Below are positions 24,939 to 33,788 of a stretch of DNA of 64,000 nt, one piece after another. The stretch covers positions 2,666,001 through 2,730,000 of the forward strand of contig NZ_CP082322.1 in NCBI RefSeq assembly GCF_019884725.1, read 5' to 3'. The notes under the pieces are model-generated. The model did not search any database. It saw only the letters and a list, made by a program, of their open reading frames with translations, and was not told the DNA's origin. The translations under genes were made by a program, and so were the position numbers. Each line of letters opens with the position of its first letter. Positions within the stretch are counted from its first letter, which is position 1. This DNA comes from Leucobacter tenebrionis (GTDB taxonomy: Bacteria > Actinomycetota > Actinomycetes > Actinomycetales > Microbacteriaceae).

Positions 24939-26231
24939 ATGAGCAGCATCCTGCGCGACGACACCCTCTCGCTCCTCACCCGCGGCTACGGTTTCGGGGC
25001 GCGCATCTGGCAGCGCGTGCGGAGCGGCGCGCGATCCGCCCCGCTGCGTCTGCTCGGCAGGGAGGCGATGCTGGTGCGCGGCGCCGAGGGGGTCGCGCTG
25101 TTCTACGACGGGGATCGCATCGCCCGCCACGGGGCCATGCCCGCCTTCGTGCAGGAGACCCTGTTCGGGCACGGTTCGGTGCACAGCCTCGACGGAGCCG
25201 AGCACCGCCACCGCAAGGCGACCTTCGTCGATGTCGCCTACGAGGACGAGCAGGTTGAGAAGCTGAAACTGCTGCTCGATGAGCAGTGGCAGGCGGAGGT
25301 CGCGGACTGGGCCGCCGGAAGCGACCGATCCGCCTACGACGCCGCGGTCGGCGTGCTGGGACGTTCGGGCATGCAGTGGGCCGGGCTGCCCGGTACCGCC
25401 GCCGCGCAGAGCCGATGGGCTGCCCGGCTCGCCCAGATCGTCGACGGATTCGGCGCACCCTACTCGCCGTCGTTCGTGCTCGCGGTCGCGAATCGCGCCT
25501 GGTCGGATCGTCACGCGCGTCGGCTCATCGAGGCCGTGCGCGCGGGCCGCCTGGACGCCGCCGAGGGTACGGCCCTCCACGCGTGGGCGCGGCACCGCGA
25601 TGAGAACGGCGACCTGCTGCCGGCCGAGCTCGCGGGCGTCGAGCTGCAGAACTGCATCCGGCCGCTGATCGCGGTCGCGCGATTCGTCGCCTTCGCCGCC
25701 AAGGAGCTGCACGACCGACCCGACTGGCGCGCCCGCATCGCCGCCGAGACGGCCGAGCGGGGCACCTTCATCGACGGCCCGCTCGCGGTGGCCTTCGCTC
25801 AGGAGATCCGCCGCACCGCACCCTTCGTGCCCGTGCTGCCGGCGTGGGCGCTCGAGGACATCGAGCTCGACGGTCAGCGGCTGCCCGCGGGCGGCCGAGT
25901 CGTGCTCGACGTGCTCGGCACGGATCTCGACGAGCGATCGTGGGATCGGCCCGCACGCTTCGATCCCGAGCGCTTCGCGGGGGTCGAGGACTACGAGGCG
26001 CTGACCGCGTTCGTGCCGCAGGGCGGCGGATCGGTCGCGGGCGGGCATCGATGCCCCGGCGAGAAGCTGGCGATCGCGAGCCTCGCGGCCGCGGTCGCGG
26101 CGCTGAGCGACGAGCGGGTGCGGATCCTGGGTCACGGCCTCGAGGTGAACCGACGCAGGCTGCCGACCAAGCCCGCGTCGGGCGGGCGGATCGCCGCTGC
26201 GTCGGGCACGGGGCGATGCCCGTTCCACTGA
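24939..26231 (+). CDS. Cytochrome P450, CYP152-type fatty acid peroxygenase
   Basis: The 430-aa P450 starts at ATG 24939 with GAAAGGA upstream. The haem-binding loop is AGGHRCPGEKLAIASLA near residue 370, with the Cys thiolate ligand. Instead of the usual acid-alcohol pair of P450 monooxygenases, the I-helix reads LQNCIRPLIAVARFVAF near residue 240: the Arg-Pro pair is the hallmark of CYP152 enzymes, where Arg binds the substrate carboxylate and H2O2 is the oxidant. DTLSLLTRGYGF at the N-terminus is also typical. Expected reactions are alpha- or beta-hydroxylation or decarboxylation of fatty acids without a redox partner; none is encoded nearby. An EcsC-like gene follows after 63 bp. Confidence 0.9.
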   Translation: MSSILRDDTLSLLTRGYGFGARIWQRVRSGARSAPLRLLGREAMLVRGAEGVALFYDGDRIARHGAMPAFVQETLFGHGSVHSLDGAEHRHRKATFVDVAYEDEQVEKLKLLLDEQWQAEVADWAAGSDRSAYDAAVGVLGRSGMQWAGLPGTAAAQSRWAARLAQIVDGFGAPYSPSFVLAVANRAWSDRHARRLIEAVRAGRLDAAEGTALHAWARHRDENGDLLPAELAGVELQNCIRPLIAVARFVAFAAKELHDRPDWRARIAAETAERGTFIDGPLAVAFAQEIRRTAPFVPVLPAWALEDIELDGQRLPAGGRVVLDVLGTDLDERSWDRPARFDPERFAGVEDYEALTAFVPQGGGSVAGGHRCPGEKLAIASLAAAVAALSDERVRILGHGLEVNRRRLPTKPASGGRIAAASGTGRCPFH

Positions 26232-26294
26232 GCGCCGGATCGGGAGCCCTCCCCGACCCGATCCGGTCAGGCAGAACCACACGCAGGAGACGAC

Positions 26295-27263
26295 ATGCGA
26301 AGCTCGCACACTGAGAACACACCCGGCGCTCCCATGCGCGATCCGTACAATCACGGCGTGAACGAACTGCAACCCGCTGCGAACGCGCCGGATCCCGCGC
26401 TCCAGCCCGAGACGATGCAGCACCGCCCCGGCCTCGCCCGCGCGCTCGACCGTGCGCTCGCGGTGCAGCGCCCGGCCGTGCTCGCCCACATCCGCAGCGT
26501 GCGGCTGCGCCACCCCGACGCGAGCCCCGAGCAGGTGATCCGCATGCTCGAGCGCCGCTACCTGCTCGCGATCACGGGCGGGGGAGCGGCCGTGGGGGCG
26601 ACAGCGGTGATCCCCGGTATCAGCACCCCCGTCACGCTCGCGCTGTCGGGGGTCGAGACCGCGGGGTTCCTCGAGAGCACGGCCCTCTTCGCGCAGTCGG
26701 TGGCGGAGGTGCACGGCATCCCGGTCGAGGATCCGGATCGCGCCCGCATGCTCGTGATGACGCTCATGCTCGGGCAGGAGGCGGGCGAGCTGCTGGGTCA
26801 GTTCACGAAGCAGGTCGCGGGCAGGGGAATCGGGCGATCCGCGTTCTGGGGCGAGACGGTCACGAAGTCGCTGCCCCGCGGTGCGGTGCGTCCGGTGCTC
26901 GACAAGCTGCAGCGCTCGTTCGTCAGGCACTTCGCGAAGATCGGCGGCGGTTCGGTCGTGGGGAAGGCGCTGCCGTTCGGGATCGGCGCCGCCGTCGGCG
27001 GCGCGGGCAACCACATTCTCGGGCGTCGTGTGGTCGCCGCGTCTCGCCGCGCGTTCGGCCCCGCCCCTCTCGGCTTCGCGCCCGAGCTCGCACCACGCGA
27101 GGGCGCGGAGAAGCTCGAGCGCCGCGTGCTGCGGGGTGCGCGCACGGCGGGCGGTTCGATCGCGGCGGGCGCCGGCGCGGTCGGGCGCACGGTGAAGCGG
27201 GCCGCGGGTGCGGCGCATCGGGGGTCGCGGCGCGAGCGCGCGGGCGGCGATCTCGAGGAATGA
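26295..27263 (+). CDS. EcsC-like protein (tentative)
   Basis: The 322-aa protein starts at ATG 26295 behind AGGAGACGAC; an internal ATG (26335) is less well placed. A Gly-rich hydrophobic block (GGGAAVGATAVIPGISTPV, then LALSGVETAGFLESTALFAQSVAEVHG) near residues 95-140 resembles the EcsC family, where a similar hydrophobic stretch precedes a conserved tyrosine/glycine segment; here HG replaces YG. Another Gly-rich stretch (GKALPFGIGAAVGGAGNHI) follows. The C-terminus is basic, with G/A-rich repeats (GGSIAAGAGAVGRTVKRAA). Function unknown. It overlaps the glycosyltransferase start by 4 bp (ATGA), so the two are co-translated. Confidence 0.6.
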   Translation: MRSSHTENTPGAPMRDPYNHGVNELQPAANAPDPALQPETMQHRPGLARALDRALAVQRPAVLAHIRSVRLRHPDASPEQVIRMLERRYLLAITGGGAAVGATAVIPGISTPVTLALSGVETAGFLESTALFAQSVAEVHGIPVEDPDRARMLVMTLMLGQEAGELLGQFTKQVAGRGIGRSAFWGETVTKSLPRGAVRPVLDKLQRSFVRHFAKIGGGSVVGKALPFGIGAAVGGAGNHILGRRVVAASRRAFGPAPLGFAPELAPREGAEKLERRVLRGARTAGGSIAAGAGAVGRTVKRAAGAAHRGSRRERAGGDLEE

Positions 27264-28360
27264 CGGGCGTGGCTGGTGCGCGGGGTACGTGGGATGCGCG
27301 GGGTGCGGATCGCCGGATCGGCTTCGCCCGCTGGCGCAGCGACGTCGCGAGCGGGGGCAACCGCTACGACGACGAGGTCTCGGCCGCGCTGCGCACCCTC
27401 GGATTCGATCTGCGCGAGTATCCGGTGACGGGCGAGTGGCCGGTGCCCGGTCCCGGGCACCGGCGGGAATTCGCGTCGCTGCTGCGCGCCGAGCGGTGCT
27501 GGCTGATCGAGAACATCGTGGGTTCCGCGGCGCCCGAGGCGATCGCGGAGGCGACCCGAGCGGGCCGCAAAGTGGTGATGCTGATGCACTACTTCCCCTC
27601 CGACGACTCCGCGCTCCCGGCGCGCGAGCGGACTGCGCTCGCCGCATCGGAGGCTGAGGCGGTGCGGACCGCGAGCACGGTCGTGGCGACGAGCGCCTGG
27701 ACCGCGCGGGAGATCGCGGCGCGCTACGGTCGCACCGACGCGCTGGTCGCCGTGCCGGGAGTGACGCGGGCGGATCCGGCGCGCGGCTCCGAGCGCGACG
27801 GGGGAGCACCCGCACTGCTCTGGCTGGGGCGGCTCACGGAGACGAAGGATCCGCTCACCCTCGTCGACGCGCTCGCCGGCGTGGGGGATCTGCCGTGGTC
27901 GGCGCGTCTGGTGGGGCCCGACACGGTGGATCCGGAGCTCCGCCGCGAACTGCTGCGCCGCATCGAGCGCGCGGGCCTGGGCGGCAGGATCGAGATCACG
28001 GGCCCGCGCACGGGAGCCGAGCTCGAGGCGATCTGGGCGCGCACCGACCTGCTGGTGCACACCGCGCGCGCCGAGGCGTACGGCATGGTCGTCAGCGAAG
28101 CCCTGGCGCGCGGCATCCCCTCGATCGTGCCGCTCGGCACCGGCGCCGTCGAGGCGCAGCAGAGCGCGGGAGCGCAGTTCGCGCCCGGCGACGTCGAGCA
28201 GCTGACGGGCCGGCTGCGGGGCTGGCTGGGCGATCCCGAACTCCGCGAGCACTGGCGCGCTCGCGCGGCCGAACTGCGACCGCGCCTGCCGACCTGGGAG
28301 GCCGCGGCCGGGGCCATCGCCGAGGCGTTCACAGAGAAGGGCTCGAGCCCCGCAGAGTGA
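27260..28360 (+). CDS. Glycosyltransferase family 4-type protein
   Basis: The 366-aa GT-B protein starts at ATG 27260, overlapping the upstream stop by 4 bp. The donor-binding half is clear: PALLWLGRLTETKDPLTLVDAL, then LGGRIEITGPRTGAELEAIW, and the GT1/GT4 signature ARAEAYGMVVSEALARGIPSIVP with the E-x7-E spacing near residues 270-285, ending in the PGD segment. The N-terminal half includes VMLMHYFPSDDSALP, an acceptor-side loop. It should transfer a sugar from an NDP-sugar in the cytoplasm. Acceptor unknown; coupling to the EcsC-like gene does not identify a pathway. Confidence 0.85.
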   Translation: MTGVAGARGTWDARGADRRIGFARWRSDVASGGNRYDDEVSAALRTLGFDLREYPVTGEWPVPGPGHRREFASLLRAERCWLIENIVGSAAPEAIAEATRAGRKVVMLMHYFPSDDSALPARERTALAASEAEAVRTASTVVATSAWTAREIAARYGRTDALVAVPGVTRADPARGSERDGGAPALLWLGRLTETKDPLTLVDALAGVGDLPWSARLVGPDTVDPELRRELLRRIERAGLGGRIEITGPRTGAELEAIWARTDLLVHTARAEAYGMVVSEALARGIPSIVPLGTGAVEAQQSAGAQFAPGDVEQLTGRLRGWLGDPELREHWRARAAELRPRLPTWEAAAGAIAEAFTEKGSSPAE

Positions 28361-28367
28361 TGCTCCC

Positions 28368-28394
28368 GTCATTCCGCGCGAAGTCGCAGAATGG
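28368..28394. repeat. REP-like imperfect palindrome
   Basis: GTCATTCCGCGCG followed by AAGTCGCAGAATGG forms an imperfect hairpin (CATTC / GAATG ends) between the convergent glycosyltransferase and ABC permease genes. It matches the motif GTCATTCTGCG...CGCAGAATC seen at 38181-38256 and 40311-40463, so it is one member of a dispersed family. Here it may also end transcription from either side. Confidence 0.6.
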
Positions 28395-28430
28395 AGTCTG
28401 TCCCGGATACCGCGGGCAGAATGCCGCGTC

Positions 28431-30095
28431 CTACCAGCCCATCTGCTCGGGCGCCACGCGGGTCAGCACGCGCGCCTCCACGAACTCCACCAGCGCGTAC
28501 GCGACGAGCGAGATCAGCGTGACCACCACCACGGTCGACCAGAGCGACGTGTACCGACTCGTCGCCGCGTCGACCGCCATCATGTTGCCAAGGCCCGTGC
28601 CAGTTGCGAGCCACTCCGCCACGGTCGCCGCGAGGATCGCGGTCGGCGCGGCGATCCTCGCGGCCGAGAAGAAGGCGGGCGCCATCGCGGGAAGGCGCCC
28701 GAGCAGCAGCACGCGCGGTGACGGCGTCGCGTACGTCGCGAACACGTCGACCACCTGCCCCGGCAGCTGCCTGAGCCCGTAGAGGCACGACACGAGCGTG
28801 GGGAAGAACGTCATGATCGCCACCACCACGGCCGTGCCGAACGGGCCGCGCCCGAGCGCGGCGACGAGCAGGGGCGCGATCGCGATGATCGGCACGCAGC
28901 GCAGGGCGACCGCGACCGGGGTGAGCGCCCGGCTCACGCGCGCCGACAGCGAGAACGCGACCGCGAGCAGCAGACCCAGCAGCAGGCCCGCGAAGTAGCC
29001 GGGGATCGCGACAGCCACGGTCTCGCCCGTCGCGGCGAGCAGCTCGACGCGGTGCTCCCCGGCGTCGCTCGAGGCCACGAGCCACTCCCACACGTCCCAC
29101 GGGCGTTTCGCGAAGTAGGGATCGAGCCCCAGCGCCTCGAAGAGCACGATCCAGGCGACGAGCACGAGCGCGGCCGTCACCGCCGTGCCCGCGATCGCCC
29201 GGCCCCAGCGCGCCAGCGGCGACCTCCGCGAGCCCGTGCGAGGAGGAGTGAGCAGCACGGTGGGACGCTCGGGGGTGACGCGGCGCGCGATGGCCGAGAC
29301 GATCCCGTACCCGATCAGCGAGACCGCCGCGCTGAGCAGCATGAGCGCCCAGAGCCCGTCGGTGTCGAGACTGCGCAGGGCGAGGATCGACAGCACGCCG
29401 AGCCCCCGCTCCGCCCCCGTGAACTCGCCGACCAGAGCGCCGAGGAAGGCCGCCGGCACCGAAGCCTGCAGTCCGGCCATCAGGTAGGGCAGGGCCGCGC
29501 GCGCCCGCACGGTGACGAGGGCGGTCCACCGGCCGCGGCCGTACGAGGCGGTCAGGTCGAGCCACGAGCGAGGCACGGCCCGCAGCCCGACGAGCAGCGG
29601 CACGAGCGTCAGATAGTAGACGGCCAGCGCGGCCAGGGTGATCTGCGGCCCGTCACCGAACCCGTACACGAGTCTCAGCAGCGGCCCGAGCGCCACGAGG
29701 GGCAGGCAGTAGACGACGAGGGCGAATCGCAGCACGATGCGTTCGAGTCCGGGCAGCAGCACCACGAGCAGCGCCAGCAGCACGGCCGCGAGGTTGCCGA
29801 ACAGATAGCCGGCCGCGGCCTCTCGAACGGTGAACAGCAGCCCCCGTCCGTAGACCTCGGCGTTCTCGACGAGCTTCAGCACGATACCCGAGGGCGACCC
29901 GATGAGGTGCCGCCCCGAGAGCAGCGTGCGACCGAGCAGTTCCCACAGGCCGACCACGACGGCCCACGCGAGCACGGTGCGCACCACCGCAGACCCGCGC
30001 GAACCGCCCCTCGTCGTGCGGCGGGCGCGCGATGCGATCGCAGGAGCCGCCGCCTGCTCCTGCTCGTGCGCGGTCGGGGGACTGCTCAGTACCAT
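28431..30095 (-). CDS. ABC transporter permease, two fused permease domains (SsuC/ThiX-like)
   Basis: The 554-aa protein contains two copies of the binding-protein-dependent permease domain: the first about residues 40-275 (the EAA-like loop lies around VPRSWLDLTASYGRGRWTAL), the second about 300-550 (EAA-like loop around VDVFATYATPSPRVLLL). Each has about six helices. Family members usually are single-domain proteins of about 260 aa acting as a dimer, so this is a gene fusion providing both halves. Starts at ATG 30095, 3 bp after the ATPase stop. With the ATPase and the NMT1-like binding protein it forms an importer for a nitrate/sulfonate/pyrimidine-type substrate. Confidence 0.88.
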   Translation of the reverse strand: MVLSSPPTAHEQEQAAAPAIASRARRTTRGGSRGSAVVRTVLAWAVVVGLWELLGRTLLSGRHLIGSPSGIVLKLVENAEVYGRGLLFTVREAAAGYLFGNLAAVLLALLVVLLPGLERIVLRFALVVYCLPLVALGPLLRLVYGFGDGPQITLAALAVYYLTLVPLLVGLRAVPRSWLDLTASYGRGRWTALVTVRARAALPYLMAGLQASVPAAFLGALVGEFTGAERGLGVLSILALRSLDTDGLWALMLLSAAVSLIGYGIVSAIARRVTPERPTVLLTPPRTGSRRSPLARWGRAIAGTAVTAALVLVAWIVLFEALGLDPYFAKRPWDVWEWLVASSDAGEHRVELLAATGETVAVAIPGYFAGLLLGLLLAVAFSLSARVSRALTPVAVALRCVPIIAIAPLLVAALGRGPFGTAVVVAIMTFFPTLVSCLYGLRQLPGQVVDVFATYATPSPRVLLLGRLPAMAPAFFSAARIAAPTAILAATVAEWLATGTGLGNMMAVDAATSRYTSLWSTVVVVTLISLVAYALVEFVEARVLTRVAPEQMGW

Positions 30096-30098
30096 CGC

Positions 30099-30968
30099 TC
30101 AGCCCCGGGCGGTCGGGGTCTCGTCGACGCCGAGCAGCGCGCCGATCTGCTCCACGAGCTCGGCGAACCGGGCTCCGCGCAGATGCTCGTGGCTGCGCGG
30201 CCGCTCGAGATCCACCGGGATATCGGCGACGATCGAGCCCGGCCGAGGCGACATCACCAGCACCCGGTCGGCGAGCAGCACCGCCTCGGAGATCGAGTGG
30301 GTCACGAGCAGCGTGGTGGTCTGGGTGCCCGACCAGAGCGGCGGCAACTCGATGTTGAGGCGCCGCCGGGTGAGCTCGTCGACCGCCCCGAACGGCTCGT
30401 CGAGCAGCAGCAGCCGCGGTTCGGTGATGAGGCAGCGGGCGATGGCGGCGCGCTGCCTCATGCCGCCCGAGAGCTCGGCGGGGCGGGCCCGCTCGAACCC
30501 CTCGAGTCCGACCAGGCGCAGCAGCTCCGCGATGCGTTCCCGGTCGACGGGCCGGCGCGCGAGTCGCTGGGCGAGGGCCACGTTGGCGGCGGTCGTGCGC
30601 CACGGCAGCAGCGATGCGTCCTGGAAGGCGATCGCCAGTTCGCCGCGGCCGCGCAGATCCTCGGGTGCGTCGTCGTCGATCCGCACCTCGCCCCCGGGGT
30701 CGGGGTGCTCCAGACCGGCGATGATCCGCAGCAGCGTCGACTTGCCGCACCCCGACGGGCCGACGAGAGCCGTCACCGATCCCGCATCGAGCGTCAGGTC
30801 GAGCGGTTCGAGCGCCGCGAGCGCCTCGCCCGCCCCGCGTGCGCCGCCCGAGCCGCCGGCAGGGAACGTCTTGGCGACCGCCGAGCACACGACCCGCGGG
30901 GCGGGCCGGTCACCCCGAGCGGCACGCTGCTCGCCCGGGGCGGCTCGACCGCGCGCAGCCGTGCTCAC
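30099..30968 (-). CDS. ABC transporter ATP-binding protein (SsuB/TauB/ThiZ-like)
   Basis: The 289-aa ATPase is read from GTG 30968, which overlaps the stop of the binding-protein gene (GTGA), rather than from an earlier ATG inside that gene. After a variable N-terminus it has Walker [12 protein letters not shown] near residue 75, Q-loop FQDASLLPW, signature LSGGMRQRAAIARCL, Walker B LLLLDEPFGAVD and the H-loop TLLVTHSISEA. Drives import by the fused permease. The sequence AFQDASLLPWRTT is typical of the nitrate/sulfonate/taurine ATPase family. Confidence 0.92.
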   Translation of the reverse strand: MSTAARGRAAPGEQRAARGDRPAPRVVCSAVAKTFPAGGSGGARGAGEALAALEPLDLTLDAGSVTALVGPSGCGKSTLLRIIAGLEHPDPGGEVRIDDDAPEDLRGRGELAIAFQDASLLPWRTTAANVALAQRLARRPVDRERIAELLRLVGLEGFERARPAELSGGMRQRAAIARCLITEPRLLLLDEPFGAVDELTRRRLNIELPPLWSGTQTTTLLVTHSISEAVLLADRVLVMSPRPGSIVADIPVDLERPRSHEHLRGARFAELVEQIGALLGVDETPTARG

Positions 30969-32002
30969 GCGGTGGGACCGTTCTCGTAGACCTCGTCGAG
31001 GACGGAGTGATCCCACAGCTCCTCAGTCGCCCCCTCGATGCCGAGCAGCTCGAACAGCTGCAGATTCTGCTCGACCTGCTCGTCGGTGAACCAGCCGAAG
31101 CCGAACTCGTCCGTCGCCTCCGAGAACATGATGTCGAGCTGCACCTCGGCCTGCTTCTGCTGCGTGGCGAGGTCGAGCCCGGCATCGGGGTACAGCTCGA
31201 CCACGAGGTCGGCGGCGGCACCCGGGTCCTCCCGGTAGAGCTGCCACCCCTGGGCGTCGCCGCGCAAGAGGCGCACGATCTGATCCCGCTTCTGCTCGTC
31301 CTCGAGGCTCGATCGCAGCACCGTGTAGGTCTGGCTCATCGGGTTGTAGCCGAAGTCCGCGAGCAGCATCGAGTGCGCTTCGACACCCTGCACCGCGAGC
31401 GCGACGGGCAGGTCGTTGTAGAAGCAGTAGAGGCCGTCGACCTGCCCGGCCGTGAGCACCGCCGGGTCGTACTGGCTGGGCACGAACTCGACCTGCTCCT
31501 GCTCGAGGTCGTTGAGCGCGAGGAAGGCCTCGAGCGCCGGGGTATCGGTGCCGGCCACCCCGATCTTCTTGCCCACGAGGTCGCCCGGCTGCTGCAGCGG
31601 CGCATCCGCGAGCGAGAGGATCGTGCCCGGGCTCTTCTGATACTGGGCGCCGATGATCACGAGGTCGGCACCCTCCGCATTGGATCGAGCCACGCCGTCG
31701 GCCGACGAGATGTTCATGAGCGCCTGCCCGCTCACCGTGGTCGTGTCGCCTGCCACGTTGGGGCCGCCGGGGGCGAGCCGCACGTTCAGCCCCAGATCCT
31801 CGAACAGTCCGCGATCCTGCGCCAGATAGGTGCCGCCGAACTGCACCGAGTGCGTCCACGACAGCTGGTAGGTGACGTCGCCGCCGGCTCCGCCGCCTCC
31901 CGTTCCCGAGGTCGAGCCGCGGGCGCAGCCGACGAGGCTTCCGAGAGCGAGAGCGCCGGCGCCCCCGAGCAGCGCGCGACGGGTGAGAGCTGGCGCAGAC
32001 AT
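30965..32002 (-). CDS. NMT1/THI5-like substrate-binding lipoprotein
   Basis: The 345-aa protein starts at ATG 32002 behind GGAGG (CGGAGGTCAC). Its signal has a twin-arginine (LTRRALLGGAGALALGS) and the lipobox LVGC, so it is an exported lipoprotein. The mature part fits the NMT1 fold: DVTYQLSWTHSVQFGGTYLA, RGLFEDLGLNV, then GKKIGVAGTDTPALEAFLA. These proteins bind sulfonates, nitrate or hydroxymethylpyrimidine-like compounds for ABC import. I looked for a TPP riboswitch upstream and found none. The leader holds a hairpin (CACGCGCC 32027-32034 with GGCGCGTG 32053-32060) 25 bp before the start. Confidence 0.9.
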   Translation of the reverse strand: MSAPALTRRALLGGAGALALGSLVGCARGSTSGTGGGGAGGDVTYQLSWTHSVQFGGTYLAQDRGLFEDLGLNVRLAPGGPNVAGDTTTVSGQALMNISSADGVARSNAEGADLVIIGAQYQKSPGTILSLADAPLQQPGDLVGKKIGVAGTDTPALEAFLALNDLEQEQVEFVPSQYDPAVLTAGQVDGLYCFYNDLPVALAVQGVEAHSMLLADFGYNPMSQTYTVLRSSLEDEQKRDQIVRLLRGDAQGWQLYREDPGAAADLVVELYPDAGLDLATQQKQAEVQLDIMFSEATDEFGFGWFTDEQVEQNLQLFELLGIEGATEELWDHSVLDEVYENGPTA

Positions 32003-32167
32003 GTGACCTCCGAAGATCGACTCATGCACGCGCCCCGGCTTCCCTCCCGCCCGGCGCGTGACCACAGTCTAGTGGCGAGGGTGCGCGGTGCCAGAGGGCT
32101 TGCGGCGGGCTCGCCTTCTATGGCAACCCCCTGGCGGCCCCGGTTCGCCAGGCGTACCCTCTGCGGC

Positions 32168-33700
32168 ATGGACGGGTTCGCGGCTGTCGATTTCTGGCTC
32201 GCGCGCGAGGTTCTCCAGCGGGGGATCGCGGCGCTGTACCTCATCGCGTTCATCTCGACGCTGAACCAGTTCAGACCCCTGCTCGGGGAGCACGGTCTGC
32301 TGCCGGCGCCGGCGCTGCTCGAGTGGGTGCGATCCGCCCCCGCCCGTGCGAAGCTGATCCGGCCCACGCTCTTCCGCCGCGTGCGGTACACCGATCGTCG
32401 CCTCGCGACCCTCTGCTGGATCGGCATCGCGGTCTCCGCGCTGCTCGTCGCGGGCGTGCCGCAGCTGGCCCCGCCGTGGGTGCCGATGCTCGCCTTCCTC
32501 GCGCTGTGGATCGGCTACATGTCGATCTCGAGCATCGGCCAGACCTTCTACGGGTTCGGGTGGGAGATGCTGCTGCTCGAGGCCGGGTTTCTCGCCGCGT
32601 TCCTGGGATCGCGGGATCAGCCGCCGCCGTCCGCGGTGATCGTGCTGTTCTGGTGGCTCGTCTTCCGGCTCGAGTTCGGCGCCGGCATGATCAAGATGCG
32701 CGGCGGTCGGGAGTGGCGCGACCTGACGGCGCTCATGTACCACCACGAGACGCAGCCGATGCCCGGTCCGCTCAGTCGGCAGGCGCACCTGCTGCCGAAG
32801 TGGTTCCACCGAGGAGAGGCGATCGGCAGCCACTTCGCCCAGCTCGTCGTGCCGTTCTTCCTGTTCGCGCCGGTCCTCGGTCTCTGGATCCCCGGCCCCG
32901 TACCCGGCATCGTCGGCACCGCGGCCGCCGCGATCATCATCGCGACGCAGCTCTGGCTCGTGCTCACCGGCAACTTCGCCTGGCTCAACTGGGCCACGAT
33001 CGTGCTCGCGTGCTCGGCGGTCTCGGTGCCGGGCGTCGGCTGGGAAACTGCGGGATCCGGATCCGCCGACGGTCGCGCGCCTGGCGCAGTACCGTCGGGA
33101 TCCCATGCCCTCGCGTGGCTCGGCGGCCTGCCGCTCTACTGGTTCGTCATCACCTCGGCCGTCGCCCTGCTCCTGGTCGTGCTCAGCGGGCCCGCCCTGC
33201 GCAACCTCTTCGCGCGCCGTCAGCTCATGAACGCGAGCTTCAACCGCTGGCAGCTCGCCAACGCCTACGGCGCGTTCGGCACCGTCACGAGGGTGCGCGT
33301 CGAGTATGTCATCGAGGGGACGGTCGACGAGGACCCGGGCGCGGCCGACTGGCGGGAGTACGAGTTCAGGGGCAAGCCGGGCGATGTGCGGCGCGTGCCG
33401 CGGCAGTTCGCGCCGTACCACCTGCGGCTCGACTGGCTCATGTGGTTCCTGCCGCTCGGCCGGTCGCTCGACGACTGGTTCACGATGCTGCTCGCTCGCC
33501 TGCTCGAGGCCGACGCCCCGACCCTCGCCCTGCTGCGGCGTGACCCCTTCGGCGGTGAGCGGCCCCGGTGGGTGCGCGTGGTGTCGTATCGCTACCGCTT
33601 CGCCTCGCGAGCCGAGCATCGGGCCGACGGTGCGGTGTGGGTGCGGGATCGCCGCAGCGAACTGGTGCGGCCCGTGAGCCTCGAGCGGTTCGTCGGGTGA
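32168..33700 (+). CDS. Lipase maturation factor family membrane protein (LMF1-like)
   Basis: The 510-aa protein starts at ATG 32168. It has about ten membrane segments with the LMF signatures: FWLAREVLQRGIAALYLIAF at the start, ISSIGQTFYGFGWEMLLLE near residue 125, FRLEFGAGMIKMRGGREWRD near 170 and LTALMYHHETQPMPGPLSR after it, and a C-terminal region with APYHLRLDWLMWFLPLGR. Eukaryotic LMF1 matures lipases in the ER; bacterial homologues are of unknown function. No lipase gene lies next to it. The segment about residues 295-325 (GSADGRAPGAVPSGSHALAW) is a poorly conserved insert. Confidence 0.88.
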   Translation: MDGFAAVDFWLAREVLQRGIAALYLIAFISTLNQFRPLLGEHGLLPAPALLEWVRSAPARAKLIRPTLFRRVRYTDRRLATLCWIGIAVSALLVAGVPQLAPPWVPMLAFLALWIGYMSISSIGQTFYGFGWEMLLLEAGFLAAFLGSRDQPPPSAVIVLFWWLVFRLEFGAGMIKMRGGREWRDLTALMYHHETQPMPGPLSRQAHLLPKWFHRGEAIGSHFAQLVVPFFLFAPVLGLWIPGPVPGIVGTAAAAIIIATQLWLVLTGNFAWLNWATIVLACSAVSVPGVGWETAGSGSADGRAPGAVPSGSHALAWLGGLPLYWFVITSAVALLLVVLSGPALRNLFARRQLMNASFNRWQLANAYGAFGTVTRVRVEYVIEGTVDEDPGAADWREYEFRGKPGDVRRVPRQFAPYHLRLDWLMWFLPLGRSLDDWFTMLLARLLEADAPTLALLRRDPFGGERPRWVRVVSYRYRFASRAEHRADGAVWVRDRRSELVRPVSLERFVG

Positions 33701-33788
33701 GGGGCGGGTGGTGATCCCGAGATCGCCGAGGGGAACACGGCGGGCGTGCCGCTCATCTCGGCGGGATCGGGGAGACCGGAGGAGCGGA

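Noticed and set aside
24357-27815. 1152-codon minus-strand frame
   Set aside because: Only the last 137 codons (SnoaL-like) look like a protein; the remainder mirrors the P450, EcsC-like and glycosyltransferase genes.
32003-32167. Possible TPP riboswitch before the NMT1/THI5-like binding protein
   Set aside because: The conserved CTGAGA and ACCTGA elements are not found in either strand of the leader; only a simple hairpin is present.
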